From an uncultured Fibrobacter sp. (lineage in GTDB: Bacteria; Fibrobacterota; Fibrobacteria; Fibrobacterales; Fibrobacteraceae), in contig OMSO01000050.1 of the NCBI GenBank assembly GCA_900313675.1, positions 1 through 36,413 on the forward strand: a stretch of 36,413 nt of DNA, read 5' to 3'. The translations under genes and the position numbers were made by a program. Positions 25,572 through 33,030 of this stretch are shown here, piece by piece. The stretch's first letter is position 1. Every line of letters starts with the position of its first letter. Under the pieces are notes generated by a model. The model was not told where the DNA came from and made no database searches. It saw nothing but the letters and a program-made list of their open reading frames with translations.

Positions 25572-25982
25572 CCTATAGACAAAACAAGTTTATCCTTAGG
25601 TTTCTATAGGTAAAATAAATTATTTCCCGAAAGAAAGGCACGGAAAATAAATGCTGGACCTATAAGTGGGCGGTAAAATGCAGTTTTATAGGTCCGGCAG
25701 GGGCAGTGAAATGGGAGGCGTACCTATAACTTGACCTGCGGAGGAGCGTTTATAGGTATACGAAAGGCTAAAAAGTGGGGCCGGGGCATATAAAAACGTT
25801 TTTTTGAGGTGATTTATATGCCTTTTTTACTAAATTGCAAATAAATTAACGTCTTTTGAGGCGGTTTTTTGCCGATCTGGACCTATAAAAGTGCAAAAAA
25901 AATGTCTTTTATAGGTACTTTGGCGGAAGATGAGCGGATGATGGACCTATAAAAGAGTGAAAACAGGGCGGTTTATAGGTCC
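25572..25982. repeat. array of six covarying inverted repeats, core ACCTATAA / TTATAGGT
   Basis: Six perfect dyads in 411 bp: CCTATAGA/TCTATAGG (25572-25610); GGACCTATAA/TTATAGGTCC (25656-25695); TACCTATAA/TTATAGGTA (25721-25758); GGCATATAAA/TTTATATGCC (25785-25822); ACCTATAAAAG/CTTTTATAGGT (25881-25916); GGACCTATAAA/TTTATAGGTCC (25943-25982). Arms are 8-11 bp, loops 14-23 nt, and unit length 36-40 bp. Centres of units 2-3, 3-4 and 5-6 are each 64 bp apart. Arms differ between units but remain exactly complementary; loops and spacers are unrelated in sequence and partly purine-rich. A degenerate dyad (GCAAATAA / TTTTTTGC) sits at 25837-25872. Arms this variable and loops this long do not fit a CRISPR. 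It fills the region upstream of the DUF4832 gene. Confidence 0.85.
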
Positions 25983-26118
25983 CCAACGCCAAAATGTCGC
26001 CTATTTTTATAGAATCGCCTGATATCGAATTTTTTTTCAAGTCCGCTCGAACCTGATCAAGCGTTAAAGCAAAAGAATGTATGGAAATTATTAGCAGAAT
26101 GAATAATATTTTACGCAT
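25909..26118 (-). pseudogene. truncated secreted-protein ORF running into the repeat array
   Basis: The ATG at 26118 follows the lipoprotein stop by one base (TGATATG) with AGGGA 5 bp upstream, so translation is plausible. Residues 1-17 are a clear signal peptide (MRKILFILLIISIHSFA), then TLDQVRADLKKNSISGDSIK reads like the start of a mature periplasmic or surface protein. From about residue 46 the frame enters the palindromic array and becomes non-protein-like until a stop at 25909. It is best seen as the 5' part of a gene whose body was lost to, or replaced by, the array; a tiny secreted peptide is the alternative. The protein family cannot be named from so short a piece. Confidence 0.5.
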
Positions 26119-26119
26119 A

Positions 26120-26812
26120 TCAATCCCTTATACAGCGAATAGATAATTGATGTTCGCCAGAGCTATTTATGTTACCAACAACGCCACCGATACCGATTTC
26201 ATATGCCCCATACGCGTCTTTCATTGTTGACGACCAAAAACTTCCTCCATAATACATATAAGTTCCCTTCCCTGATTCGTACAGGTATCCACTTGGTATT
26301 ACAGAAAAACCACAATCATCAGTACCCTTTCCTCGGCTTTCATCCCACAAAGATGATGTACTTTGTAACCTATGAGCTGTTGGTTCATCTTGATATCCAC
26401 CAACTGTTCCAATCATTTGAGACCATTCTTCATTCGAGGGCAAATGCCACCCAATAGGACAAATCGTATCCACTTTATTCCAATCTAGAATATCAGAATC
26501 TCCTTCTTGCAACGCGTAAAAACGCCCCCAAAAGTCGCAATTTAATTCATCGTTGTCATAGCAGGTACTATATTCAACATTATAATTCAAGTTCTCAGCC
26601 ATCCAAACCTGGTTGCCAATAGTCGTGTATTTATACACTTGCCCGTCACGTTCATCAATGAACGTTCCACGATTGGGCATACCGTAGGCACTCACGCCAT
26701 CTTCGGGACAAACGTCCTTCGCACTCCAACTGTTGCCATCTTCTGAGCAAGCAGCAAATATTACGAGAAGAAAAAACGGTGCGAGAATTCCTGTAACCTT
26801 TTTTTGTTTCAT
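26120..26812 (-). CDS. lipoprotein with Fibrobacter succinogenes major paralogous domain
   Basis: A 230-residue predicted lipoprotein. The signal peptide ends in FAAC (cysteine at 22), then a short linker. The Fibrobacter major paralogous domain follows: TFIDERDGQVYKYTTIGNQ, VWMAENLNYN, a pair of spaced cysteines (STCYDNDELNCDFWG), YALQEG, then CPIGWHLPSNEEWSQMIGTVGG and the late FWSSTMKDAYGAYEIGIG and SIRCIRD. Many copies of this domain occur in Fibrobacter genomes, mostly on exported proteins of unknown function. The gene is AT-richer than its neighbours, particularly at third positions. It diverges from the MFS-Aas gene; an extended -10 lies 45 bp upstream. The truncated ORF at 26118 starts one base after its stop. 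Confidence 0.92.
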   Translation of the reverse strand: MKQKKVTGILAPFFLLVIFAACSEDGNSWSAKDVCPEDGVSAYGMPNRGTFIDERDGQVYKYTTIGNQVWMAENLNYNVEYSTCYDNDELNCDFWGRFYALQEGDSDILDWNKVDTICPIGWHLPSNEEWSQMIGTVGGYQDEPTAHRLQSTSSLWDESRGKGTDDCGFSVIPSGYLYESGKGTYMYYGGSFWSSTMKDAYGAYEIGIGGVVGNINSSGEHQLSIRCIRD

Positions 26813-26856
26813 TGTGAAGAGTCCTTGGCGCTTTCTTTGCTGAAAAGGCGCTCCAT

Positions 26857-26868
26857 AAAGATAGCAAA
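26857..26868 (-). promoter_or_regulatory. extended -10 promoter motif TTTGCTATCTTT
   Basis: Same 12-mer as on the minus strand at 14446-14457, with 45 bp between the hexamer and the lipoprotein ATG. TGCTATCTT fits TGnTATnnT. No good -35. Confidence 0.5.
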
Positions 26869-26961
26869 TGCCGGGTGTGAGGAAATTGTAAGATTTTTGC
26901 CCTATTTAGCGGGCTACCTAATTCTGCGGATAAATCTAAATTTGGGTATCTTTGAGGATAT

Positions 26962-29900
26962 ATGAAGCTTTGCCGTTACCCTAGCGTGGTGCCCTATTTC
27001 ATTCTGGTTTTTTGCAGTATTTTTGTGCAGATGGGGCTGTTCGTCCACTTTCAACGGTGGCTTTCGTTTTCCTTCGAGGGGTCGGCGTTCTGGTGGCGCA
27101 GCATGCTTTTGCAGTTCGCCATTTTTGTGCCCAGCATTTTCATGATGCCTGCGGCGAGTTACTTTGCGGGGCATTTCCGCAAGGGCCGCGTGATGGCCTG
27201 GTCGTCGGTGGGCATGCTGGCATCGGTGATTGCGGTGGTGGTGTGCTATGTGGCGGGGGCCGAGTGGGTGGCCTACGGCCTGTTGCTGCTTTACGGGATT
27301 TTCCTTTCGATTCTGAGTCCTGCCAAGCTGGGCATCATGAAGGAGATGGTGGCGGGCGAGGACCTGGTGAAAATCAATTCCTGGTACATGGCGCTGTCGG
27401 TGCTGGGGACTGCGGGAGCGGCATTTTTTGCCATGGGGCTTTCGGGCCACGAGAATTCGCCGGTGAGTATCGATTTGACCCTCTGGATTTATCTCGGGCT
27501 TTCGGTGGTGACCACTGTGGCAGCGTTCTGCATCCGGGTGGGGGAGTCCCACGACTCCCTGAAGATGCGTTCCCCGGTGCGGGAATTTTCGGCCACCTGG
27601 AGCCACCCTATCGTGCGGCTTTCGATTCTCGGGCTTTCGGCGTTCTGGGGCGTGACCCAGATTTTCCTGATTCTTATCCAGCGCATGAACGATATGCTGA
27701 ATACGGCGGTGATTCCCGTGTCCATGTTCAGCGCTACCGTGGGCTACGTGGCGGGCGCCCTGAGCGCCGGACGTGCGTCAAAGGGGTTCGTGGAGACCGG
27801 GCTGATTCCCTTTTCGGCGGCGGTATCTGCCGTGACCATGTTCTCGCTGCCCTTTGTGAATAACGACTGGCTTGAGGCTGTGCTGTATGGCGTGATTGGC
27901 TGGAGCGCGGGTTCTGCCTATGTGATTTTGCGGACGGTCATCCAGGGTTTTACCAGGCCCGATACGGCGGGGCGGATTCATGCGGTGGCGAACGCTATCC
28001 AGATGGCGTTTTTGGCCCTGATTATGGGCGGGCAGACCCTGCTTTTGATTTTTACGCCGGTGACCATCGACCATTGCTTCATGATTCTGTCGGTGATTCT
28101 CGCCCTGTGCTTTATCATGAACCTGCGGCAGACCCCCATGACGCTTTTGCGGGCGGCGCTCCGCTTTGCCTTTGCCTTTGTGTTCCGTTACCGGGTGAAG
28201 GTGATTGGCGTGCAGAACATTCCGGAATCGGGACCGCTTCTTTTGGTGGGCCCCCATTTCAGTTTTATCGACTGGGCGGTGCTGCAGATGTCTTCGCCAA
28301 GGCCGCTCCGCATTGCCAGCAACCGCAACACTTTTGCCGACTGGTACCAGCGCTGGTTCTTTCATGGAAATTTTCTGATTAGCATCAACCGCCGGGACCC
28401 GGCACCCGCCATGGAGCAAATCCACAAGGCCCTGCTGAACGGCGAGGCGGTGGTGATTTTCCCGGAAGGCGAAGTTTCCAAGACGCCCTTTGTCTCGAAG
28501 TTTTCGCTGGACTATTCCAAGGCCATTGAAGGAACGGACGCGCAGATTGTGCCGTTCTACATCCAGGGTCTGTGGGGGAGCCGCTACAGCCACGCCTCTG
28601 AAAGCGTGAACCGCCCGCAATCCTTTAACCGTGTGATTAGCGTTGGATTTTCGAGGCCACTCCCGACGGATGCCTCCGAGCAGAAAATCCGCAGCGACCT
28701 GCAGTTCCTGGCGGCGGACATCTGGAACCTGGCCATGGACCATTCCGAAAGTATTGTGCCGCTCTGGTTCAAGGCTATGGAAAAGCGCCGCTTCCGCCCG
28801 ATTCTCATAGACCCTGCGGGCCGACATGTGAACGGCTTTGGCATGATCCGCCTGTGCCGTTACTTTGGTCGCAAGATTCGGGCCGTGGCGAAGGGCGAAA
28901 GGAACGTGGGGTTCATGATCCCCACCAGCCGCGATGCCGCCCTCGGGATTATTTCCATCTTGGGTGCGGGCAAGACGTCTGTCAACTTGAACTATACCGC
29001 CCCGGTGGATACCATTCTTGGCTGTATGGAAAAGGCGGAACTTTCTACCGTCGTCACGACCCGAGCGTTTTTCGAGAAACTGTGCGGCAAGAATCCGGCC
29101 TTTGCCCAGCTGGCGGACAAGTGCAAGATGCTCTTTTTGGACGAAGAGGAACGGAAGATTTCTGCACTTGGCCGTTTTGTGGCGACCCTTGTCATTTTCG
29201 TATGCCCGGCGGCAATCCTTCGCAGGCTCTGGTTCAGTTCCGCCAAGTTGGAAGACGACGCCGTCATTTTGTTCAGTTCCGGTTCCGAAGGCACGCCGAA
29301 AGGAGTGGAACTGACCCACAAGAACGTGATTTCCAACGCCCAGCAGTGCGACTACGTGGTGAAACTCTGCCGTACAGACGTGATGACGGCGCTGCTCCCG
29401 CTGTTCCATTCCTTTGGCTTCACCATGACCTTCATGATGCCCTTGCTGGATGGCGTGCCCATGGTGCTCTGCCCGGACCCCACCGACATCAAGACCCTTG
29501 CCCGAGTTTGCGCCCAGTACAAGACGACCATTATGATGGGTACTCCTACATTTTTGCGGGCTATCGCCATCAATCGCTGGGTCCACCCCATGTGTCTGGA
29601 TTCTCTCCGCTATATTATCGCTGGTGCCGAAAAGCTCCGCCCCGAAATGCGGGAAACCTTCAAGCTCAAGTTCGGCAAGGACATTTACGAAGGTTACGGC
29701 TGCACGGAACTCACGCCCCTTGCTACTATTAATGCGCCCAACGTATTGCTGGATGACTTCTTGACCATGGAAAAGTGCAGCGATCATTCGAGCATCGGGC
29801 TTCCGCCTCCGGGAACCGTGGCCGCCATCATCAACCCCGAAACCAACGAGGTGTTGCCTCAGGGCGAAGAAGGCATGCTCGTGGTTACGGGCCCCCAGGT

Positions 29901-30348
29901 CATGAAGGGCTACCTGAAGGACAGGGAAAAGACTGCGTCCGTAATCATTGAAAAAGATGGCCGCCGTTGGTACAAGACCGGCGACAAGTGCGTCATTACG
30001 GAAGATGGTTTTGTGCAGATTCTTGGGCGCTACAGCCGCTTTGCAAAACTGGGCGGCGAGATGATTTCTTTGACGGCGGTGGAACTCCGTATCGCCGAAA
30101 CCAAGGTTCTCGATGGTCTTGAATTTGCCGTCACTGCCGTTCCCGACTCCGTCAAGGGCGAACGCATTGTGCTGTTGGTCAAGGGCGGCGATGCCGAAGA
30201 CATTTCCCGCAGGCTCCGCAAGTCGGGAATTCCGCCCCTGATGCTGCCCGGTTCCGTTTTCTGCGTAGAGAGCGTGCCCAAGCTAGGGAGCGGCAAGTGG
30301 GATTTCAACGGCATGAAAAAGATGGCCCAGGAACTGGTGGGAAAGTAG
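26962..30348 (+). CDS. aas: LplT-Aas-like fusion: MFS transporter, PlsC acyltransferase, acyl-ACP synthetase
   Basis: An 1,128-residue inner-membrane protein expected to take up lysophospholipid and re-acylate it. Domain order: an MFS transporter of about twelve helices (about 1-395); a PlsC acyltransferase with H-x4-D (PHFSFIDW, about 432), SINRRDP and FPEGEVSKTP (about 500); and an AMP-forming acyl-acyl-carrier-protein synthetase with the P-loop FSSGSEGTPKGVELTHKN (about 770), AGAEKLRPEM, YEGYGCTELTP (about 910) and WYKTGDKC (about 1004). LplT and Aas are separate neighbours in Escherichia coli; here all three are in one chain. The middle part may alternatively load free fatty acids onto ACP, which would complement the acyl-ACP thioesterase at 15442. 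GAGGA lies only 3 bp before the ATG and TATCTT 9 bp before it. No frameshift seen. Confidence 0.92.
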   Translation: MKLCRYPSVVPYFILVFCSIFVQMGLFVHFQRWLSFSFEGSAFWWRSMLLQFAIFVPSIFMMPAASYFAGHFRKGRVMAWSSVGMLASVIAVVVCYVAGAEWVAYGLLLLYGIFLSILSPAKLGIMKEMVAGEDLVKINSWYMALSVLGTAGAAFFAMGLSGHENSPVSIDLTLWIYLGLSVVTTVAAFCIRVGESHDSLKMRSPVREFSATWSHPIVRLSILGLSAFWGVTQIFLILIQRMNDMLNTAVIPVSMFSATVGYVAGALSAGRASKGFVETGLIPFSAAVSAVTMFSLPFVNNDWLEAVLYGVIGWSAGSAYVILRTVIQGFTRPDTAGRIHAVANAIQMAFLALIMGGQTLLLIFTPVTIDHCFMILSVILALCFIMNLRQTPMTLLRAALRFAFAFVFRYRVKVIGVQNIPESGPLLLVGPHFSFIDWAVLQMSSPRPLRIASNRNTFADWYQRWFFHGNFLISINRRDPAPAMEQIHKALLNGEAVVIFPEGEVSKTPFVSKFSLDYSKAIEGTDAQIVPFYIQGLWGSRYSHASESVNRPQSFNRVISVGFSRPLPTDASEQKIRSDLQFLAADIWNLAMDHSESIVPLWFKAMEKRRFRPILIDPAGRHVNGFGMIRLCRYFGRKIRAVAKGERNVGFMIPTSRDAALGIISILGAGKTSVNLNYTAPVDTILGCMEKAELSTVVTTRAFFEKLCGKNPAFAQLADKCKMLFLDEEERKISALGRFVATLVIFVCPAAILRRLWFSSAKLEDDAVILFSSGSEGTPKGVELTHKNVISNAQQCDYVVKLCRTDVMTALLPLFHSFGFTMTFMMPLLDGVPMVLCPDPTDIKTLARVCAQYKTTIMMGTPTFLRAIAINRWVHPMCLDSLRYIIAGAEKLRPEMRETFKLKFGKDIYEGYGCTELTPLATINAPNVLLDDFLTMEKCSDHSSIGLPPPGTVAAIINPETNEVLPQGEEGMLVVTGPQVMKGYLKDREKTASVIIEKDGRRWYKTGDKCVITEDGFVQILGRYSRFAKLGGEMISLTAVELRIAETKVLDGLEFAVTAVPDSVKGERIVLLVKGGDAEDISRRLRKSGIPPLMLPGSVFCVESVPKLGSGKWDFNGMKKMAQELVGK

Positions 30349-30367
30349 ACATTACTACATTCTCCTT

Positions 30368-31024
30368 ATGCTTTTAAAACAGTTCGTCTTTAATTCTTTC
30401 GGCGTGAACGGCTTTGTGTTGGGTGGCGATTCCGGCGAAGCTATTCTTATAGACCCTAGCGCTGGCCGCGAGGTGGAACGCAAGGCCCTTGCGGACTATA
30501 TCGAAACGAAGGGTCTGAAGGTACGGCACCTCTTGAACACCCACCTGCATCTGGACCATGTGCTGGGAAATGCCTTTGTGGCCCGCAAATACGGTGTGCA
30601 GCCCGAGGCCCACGAAGAGGACGCCTTCTTGCTGGACCTGCAAGAGGAACAGAGTGGGATGTTCGGCTTGCCTATGGAAGAGGTGTCCCCTGCGTTGGGA
30701 AACTACCTTGCCGAAGGTGATATCGTGGAAGTGCCGGGTATTCGCCTGCAGGTGATTCATGTGGCGGGACATTCTCCCGGCGGAATCGCTTTTTACTGCG
30801 AAAACCCTGGCGAAGTGAACGGTCAGAAGGATGTTCCCCCGCTTCTTTTTCCGGGAGATATTCTGTTTGCCGGGAGCCGTGGTCGAAGCGATTTGTTCGG
30901 CGGTGACGAGGACGCCCTGGTTAAAGGGATAAAGGAAAAATTATTGGTGCTGCCCGAAGACACCATTGTGTTTCCCGGACACGGGCCGAGTACAACTATA
31001 GGCGATGAGCGCCGCTGGTATTAA
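30368..31024 (+). CDS. metallo-beta-lactamase-fold hydrolase (glyoxalase II-like)
   Basis: A 218-residue cytosolic hydrolase. The dinuclear metal site is complete: NTHLHLDHVLG (T-H-x-H-x-D-H), then the histidine in VIHVAGHSPGG, the bridging aspartate in LLFPGDILFAGSRGRSD and the last histidine in IVFPGHGPST. The GDILFAGSRGRSDLFGGD segment is typical of the YcbL/glyoxalase II-like subgroup that hydrolyses thioesters. Substrate not known. TACATT ends 6 bp before the ATG and no strong Shine-Dalgarno is present (CTCC only). Its TAA overlaps the opposite-strand nnrD stop (TTAA), so the two genes share their last bases. Confidence 0.92.
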   Translation: MLLKQFVFNSFGVNGFVLGGDSGEAILIDPSAGREVERKALADYIETKGLKVRHLLNTHLHLDHVLGNAFVARKYGVQPEAHEEDAFLLDLQEEQSGMFGLPMEEVSPALGNYLAEGDIVEVPGIRLQVIHVAGHSPGGIAFYCENPGEVNGQKDVPPLLFPGDILFAGSRGRSDLFGGDEDALVKGIKEKLLVLPEDTIVFPGHGPSTTIGDERRWY

Positions 31025-31965
31025 GGAACGTCGCAACTGCCGCCAGCTTGCAGAAATGCTTGCGGCAGGCATTCAATGACATCGCTGGGGAGCATGGAGA
31101 ATGCTCCCAGTTTTTGACGGGCGATTTGGCCTGCTTTCTGGTGTAGAAGCGCTCCCAGGACAGCGGCGTCTGCAGGCGTGCAACCTTGGGCCAATAGTGC
31201 CACGATGATTCCGGTAAGCACATCTCCGGAGCCGCCCTTGGCCATGCCGGAATTCGCGGCAGGCACCGCGAAAATTTCTCCGTCGGGTGTGGCGACTAGA
31301 ATAGGACTGTTTTTCAGCAGGATAATCTTGCCAAATTCCTTCGCTTTTCCTGCCAGGAATTCAGGAATCGCGGCGGCCTCTTGCGGAAGCTCTCCGAAGA
31401 GTCTCGCGAATTCCCGCTTGTGGGGCGTCAGGATGGCGGGTGCGTCAATCAATTTCTGGTCGCTTGCCGTGAGGGAGTTCAGACCGTCGGCGTCGATGAC
31501 CATGGGCACGCTGCAGCGGGTGACGAAGTTTCGGACGGCGGTCCGGGTTTCTTGCCTCTGGCCGAGCCCCGGTCCGATGGCTACCGCCTGCTGGTATTTT
31601 GTGCTTTTTAAAAGCACTGGGACATGTCGGTCTTTCAGAAAGTCGCATTCGTCGATACCGCCGATTTCGTCGGGTGAGCGCTTCGTAAAATTCGTGCCGC
31701 CGGCACGGCTGTCTTCAAGACTTACAAAAACGGGTTCGGAAAGTTTCGCTTGGAGGATGGGGATAATCCTTCTCGGGGAGGCGAGGGTTACAAGTCCAGC
31801 ACCGCTCCGGAGGGCGGCCCTGGTGCACAGGGCGGCTGCTCCCGGCATGTCCTTGGAACCGGCAATTACCAGGGCACAACCTTGCGCCCGCTTGTCGCCT
31901 TTTTCGTTTCGCGTCGGGAGCAGTTCCGAAATGGTCTTTTCCATGTCCTCGATTTCGTGAATCAT
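31021..31965 (-). CDS. nnrD: ADP-dependent NAD(P)H-hydrate dehydratase
   Basis: Repairs damaged NAD(P)HX by dehydration with ADP or ATP. The 314-residue protein is the C-terminal YjeF/ribokinase-like domain alone: GCALVIAGSKDMPGAAALC, RSGAGLVTLASP, AIGPGLGQ, VIDADGLNSL, LTPHKREFARLFGE, and the nucleotide-binding GMAKGGSGDVLTGIIVALLAQG with the catalytic aspartate. The epimerase domain (YjeF_N) found fused in many bacteria is absent here and may be encoded elsewhere. The start may be the ATG at 31965 or at 31944; I kept the longer. It follows the CBM9-like gene by 31 bp on the same strand, so the two are probably co-transcribed. Confidence 0.95.
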   Translation of the reverse strand: MIHEIEDMEKTISELLPTRNEKGDKRAQGCALVIAGSKDMPGAAALCTRAALRSGAGLVTLASPRRIIPILQAKLSEPVFVSLEDSRAGGTNFTKRSPDEIGGIDECDFLKDRHVPVLLKSTKYQQAVAIGPGLGQRQETRTAVRNFVTRCSVPMVIDADGLNSLTASDQKLIDAPAILTPHKREFARLFGELPQEAAAIPEFLAGKAKEFGKIILLKNSPILVATPDGEIFAVPAANSGMAKGGSGDVLTGIIVALLAQGCTPADAAVLGALLHQKAGQIARQKLGAFSMLPSDVIECLPQAFLQAGGSCDVP

Positions 31966-31996
31966 TCTTCTGCCTGCAGGTTGTAGGTGTTGCGTT

Positions 31997-32548
31997 TTAC
32001 AGGATTTTCTGGAAAAACTCGGGCCGGTGAAAATCTGGCTTTTCGGTATCGATGGGGAAGGCGCTCAGGTAGTGGGGAGTCTTGGCCTTGTCCGCGCACT
32101 TGTACAGGTTTCCTTCCAGGGAGATGCCTTCGAAGGTTTCCAGACCGAAAATTTCCGGCGGAATAGTTACCGTCATCCCCCAGCAGATCAGATTCCCTGC
32201 CACGCTGGCCAGTTGCTTAGCCCTCTTGATTTTGGTGAGGGTGTCTGTGGGCAGTTTTTCCCGATTTTGCCTGTCCGTGCCCCGTGCCGCCAGAACAAAG
32301 CCCCGGCTGGTCACCTCGAAGTTGAAATACTCCGCAGGGTTCCTGGGGTTCCTAAAAAAAATTTCTACGCAGGAATCTTCCCAGCTGGTGGAGTTGTCTT
32401 CTTGGACTTCGGCGCGGAAACAGTCCAGGGGCTCTTCTACCAGGAATTCTACCTGGAGTAAGCCCTCTGCGCAGGCGATGTTGGCCTGGACGGCGGGCAG
32501 GGTGATTCCCTGGTTGGCTTTCCAGTCAAGATTCGGTTTTAGCAGCAT
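31997..32548 (-). CDS. carbohydrate-binding family 9-like protein
   Basis: A 183-residue protein of the CBM9-like (DOMON-type) fold: a core beta sandwich with SWEDSCVEIFFRNPRNPAEYFNFEV, then RGFVLAARGTDR, a central WGMTVTIPPEIFG and the characteristic end GNLYKCADKAKTPHYLS, AFPIDTEKPDFHRPEFF. There is no signal peptide, so it acts in the cytoplasm or leaves by an unusual route. Family members bind sugars or haem, but this short stand-alone type is functionally uncharacterised. Its start codon touches a perfect palindrome of the operator region at 32547-32590, suggesting that a regulator could occlude its ribosome site (AAAGG). It heads a two-gene unit with nnrD. Confidence 0.88.
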   Translation of the reverse strand: MLLKPNLDWKANQGITLPAVQANIACAEGLLQVEFLVEEPLDCFRAEVQEDNSTSWEDSCVEIFFRNPRNPAEYFNFEVTSRGFVLAARGTDRQNREKLPTDTLTKIKRAKQLASVAGNLICWGMTVTIPPEIFGLETFEGISLEGNLYKCADKAKTPHYLSAFPIDTEKPDFHRPEFFQKIL

Positions 32549-32590
32549 GATTAATCACCTTTTTAGTGACTAAAATATATGATTAATCAC
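32547..32590. promoter_or_regulatory. three-palindrome operator / putative sigma-54 enhancer
   Basis: Two identical perfect 10-bp palindromes TGATTAATCA (32548-32557 and 32580-32589, 12-bp identical with flanks) are spaced 32 bp, about three helical turns. Exactly midway is a third near-perfect palindrome TTTTAGTGACTAAAA (32561-32575). The group spans about -123 to -81 relative to the predicted spoVG start, a usual distance for enhancer-binding proteins, and also abuts the start of the divergent CBM9-like gene. Confidence 0.7.
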
Positions 32591-32644
32591 TTGGTCAAAT
32601 CTGGGCACTGCCGAAATTTTGTCAAAAAAGCCGAAAATCTCCTT

Positions 32645-32660
32645 TGGCACGATTCTTGCA
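32645..32660 (+). promoter_or_regulatory. sigma-54 (RpoN) promoter of spoVG-comM
   Basis: TGGCACG (-24 element), ATTC, TTGCA (-12 element), preceded by T: an exact match to the consensus TGGCACGnnnnTTGCW with GG and GC ten bases apart. The predicted start is near 32671. The spoVG ATG is 38 bp downstream of the -12 element. Confidence 0.85.
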
Positions 32661-32698
32661 TTTAGCGGGCTACCGAACAACAAACAAAAGGAGGCCTT

Positions 32699-33028
32699 AT
32701 GGCTAATACAAACGAAACGAAAAAGACAACAGAAGAAAAGGAATGTTCCTTTGATTGCCTGGCGGTAACCAAGGTGGAAGTGTTTCCTTTTAAGGAAGGT
32801 GCCGGCATGGGCCACATGAAGGGCCTTGCCCAGGTGGTGCTCAACGACCAGATGGTCATGCGCGGGCTCCGCGTGATGGACGGCGAATACGGCCTGTTCG
32901 TGAGCTACCCCAACGACCCGTTCTACAAGGGCGACGATTACCGCAACATTTACAACCCGATTACCCGCAAGCTTCGTGAACATATCGAGAATTGCGTGCT
33001 GGAAAAATACCAGGCCGCGGTGGCATAG
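32699..33028 (+). CDS. spoVG: SpoVG-family regulatory protein
   Basis: A 109-residue small nucleic-acid-binding protein. After a polar N-terminal tail (about 20 residues, Lys/Thr/Glu) the SpoVG core follows: AVTKVEVFPFKEGAGMGHMKGLAQVVLND, MRGLRVMDGEYGLFVSYP, then NIYNPITRKLREHIENCVLEKYQ. The family is known from sporulation and septation in Bacillus and binds RNA or DNA in several bacteria; in a non-spore-former it is probably a post-transcriptional or nucleoid regulator. AAGGAGG lies 4 bp before the ATG, a near-ideal ribosome site. Expression is predicted to depend on sigma-54 from the promoter at 32645. comM starts 2 bp after its stop. Confidence 0.95.
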   Translation: MANTNETKKTTEEKECSFDCLAVTKVEVFPFKEGAGMGHMKGLAQVVLNDQMVMRGLRVMDGEYGLFVSYPNDPFYKGDDYRNIYNPITRKLREHIENCVLEKYQAAVA

Positions 33029-33030
33029 TT

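Noticed and set aside
25572..25982. Repeat array considered as a CRISPR
   Set aside because: Repeat arms vary in sequence, each unit is itself a dyad with a unique loop, spacing is not uniform throughout, and no cas genes are near.
27778..29787. 669-residue minus-strand open frame across the MFS-Aas gene
   Set aside because: Antisense shadow created by GC-biased third positions; no domains visible.
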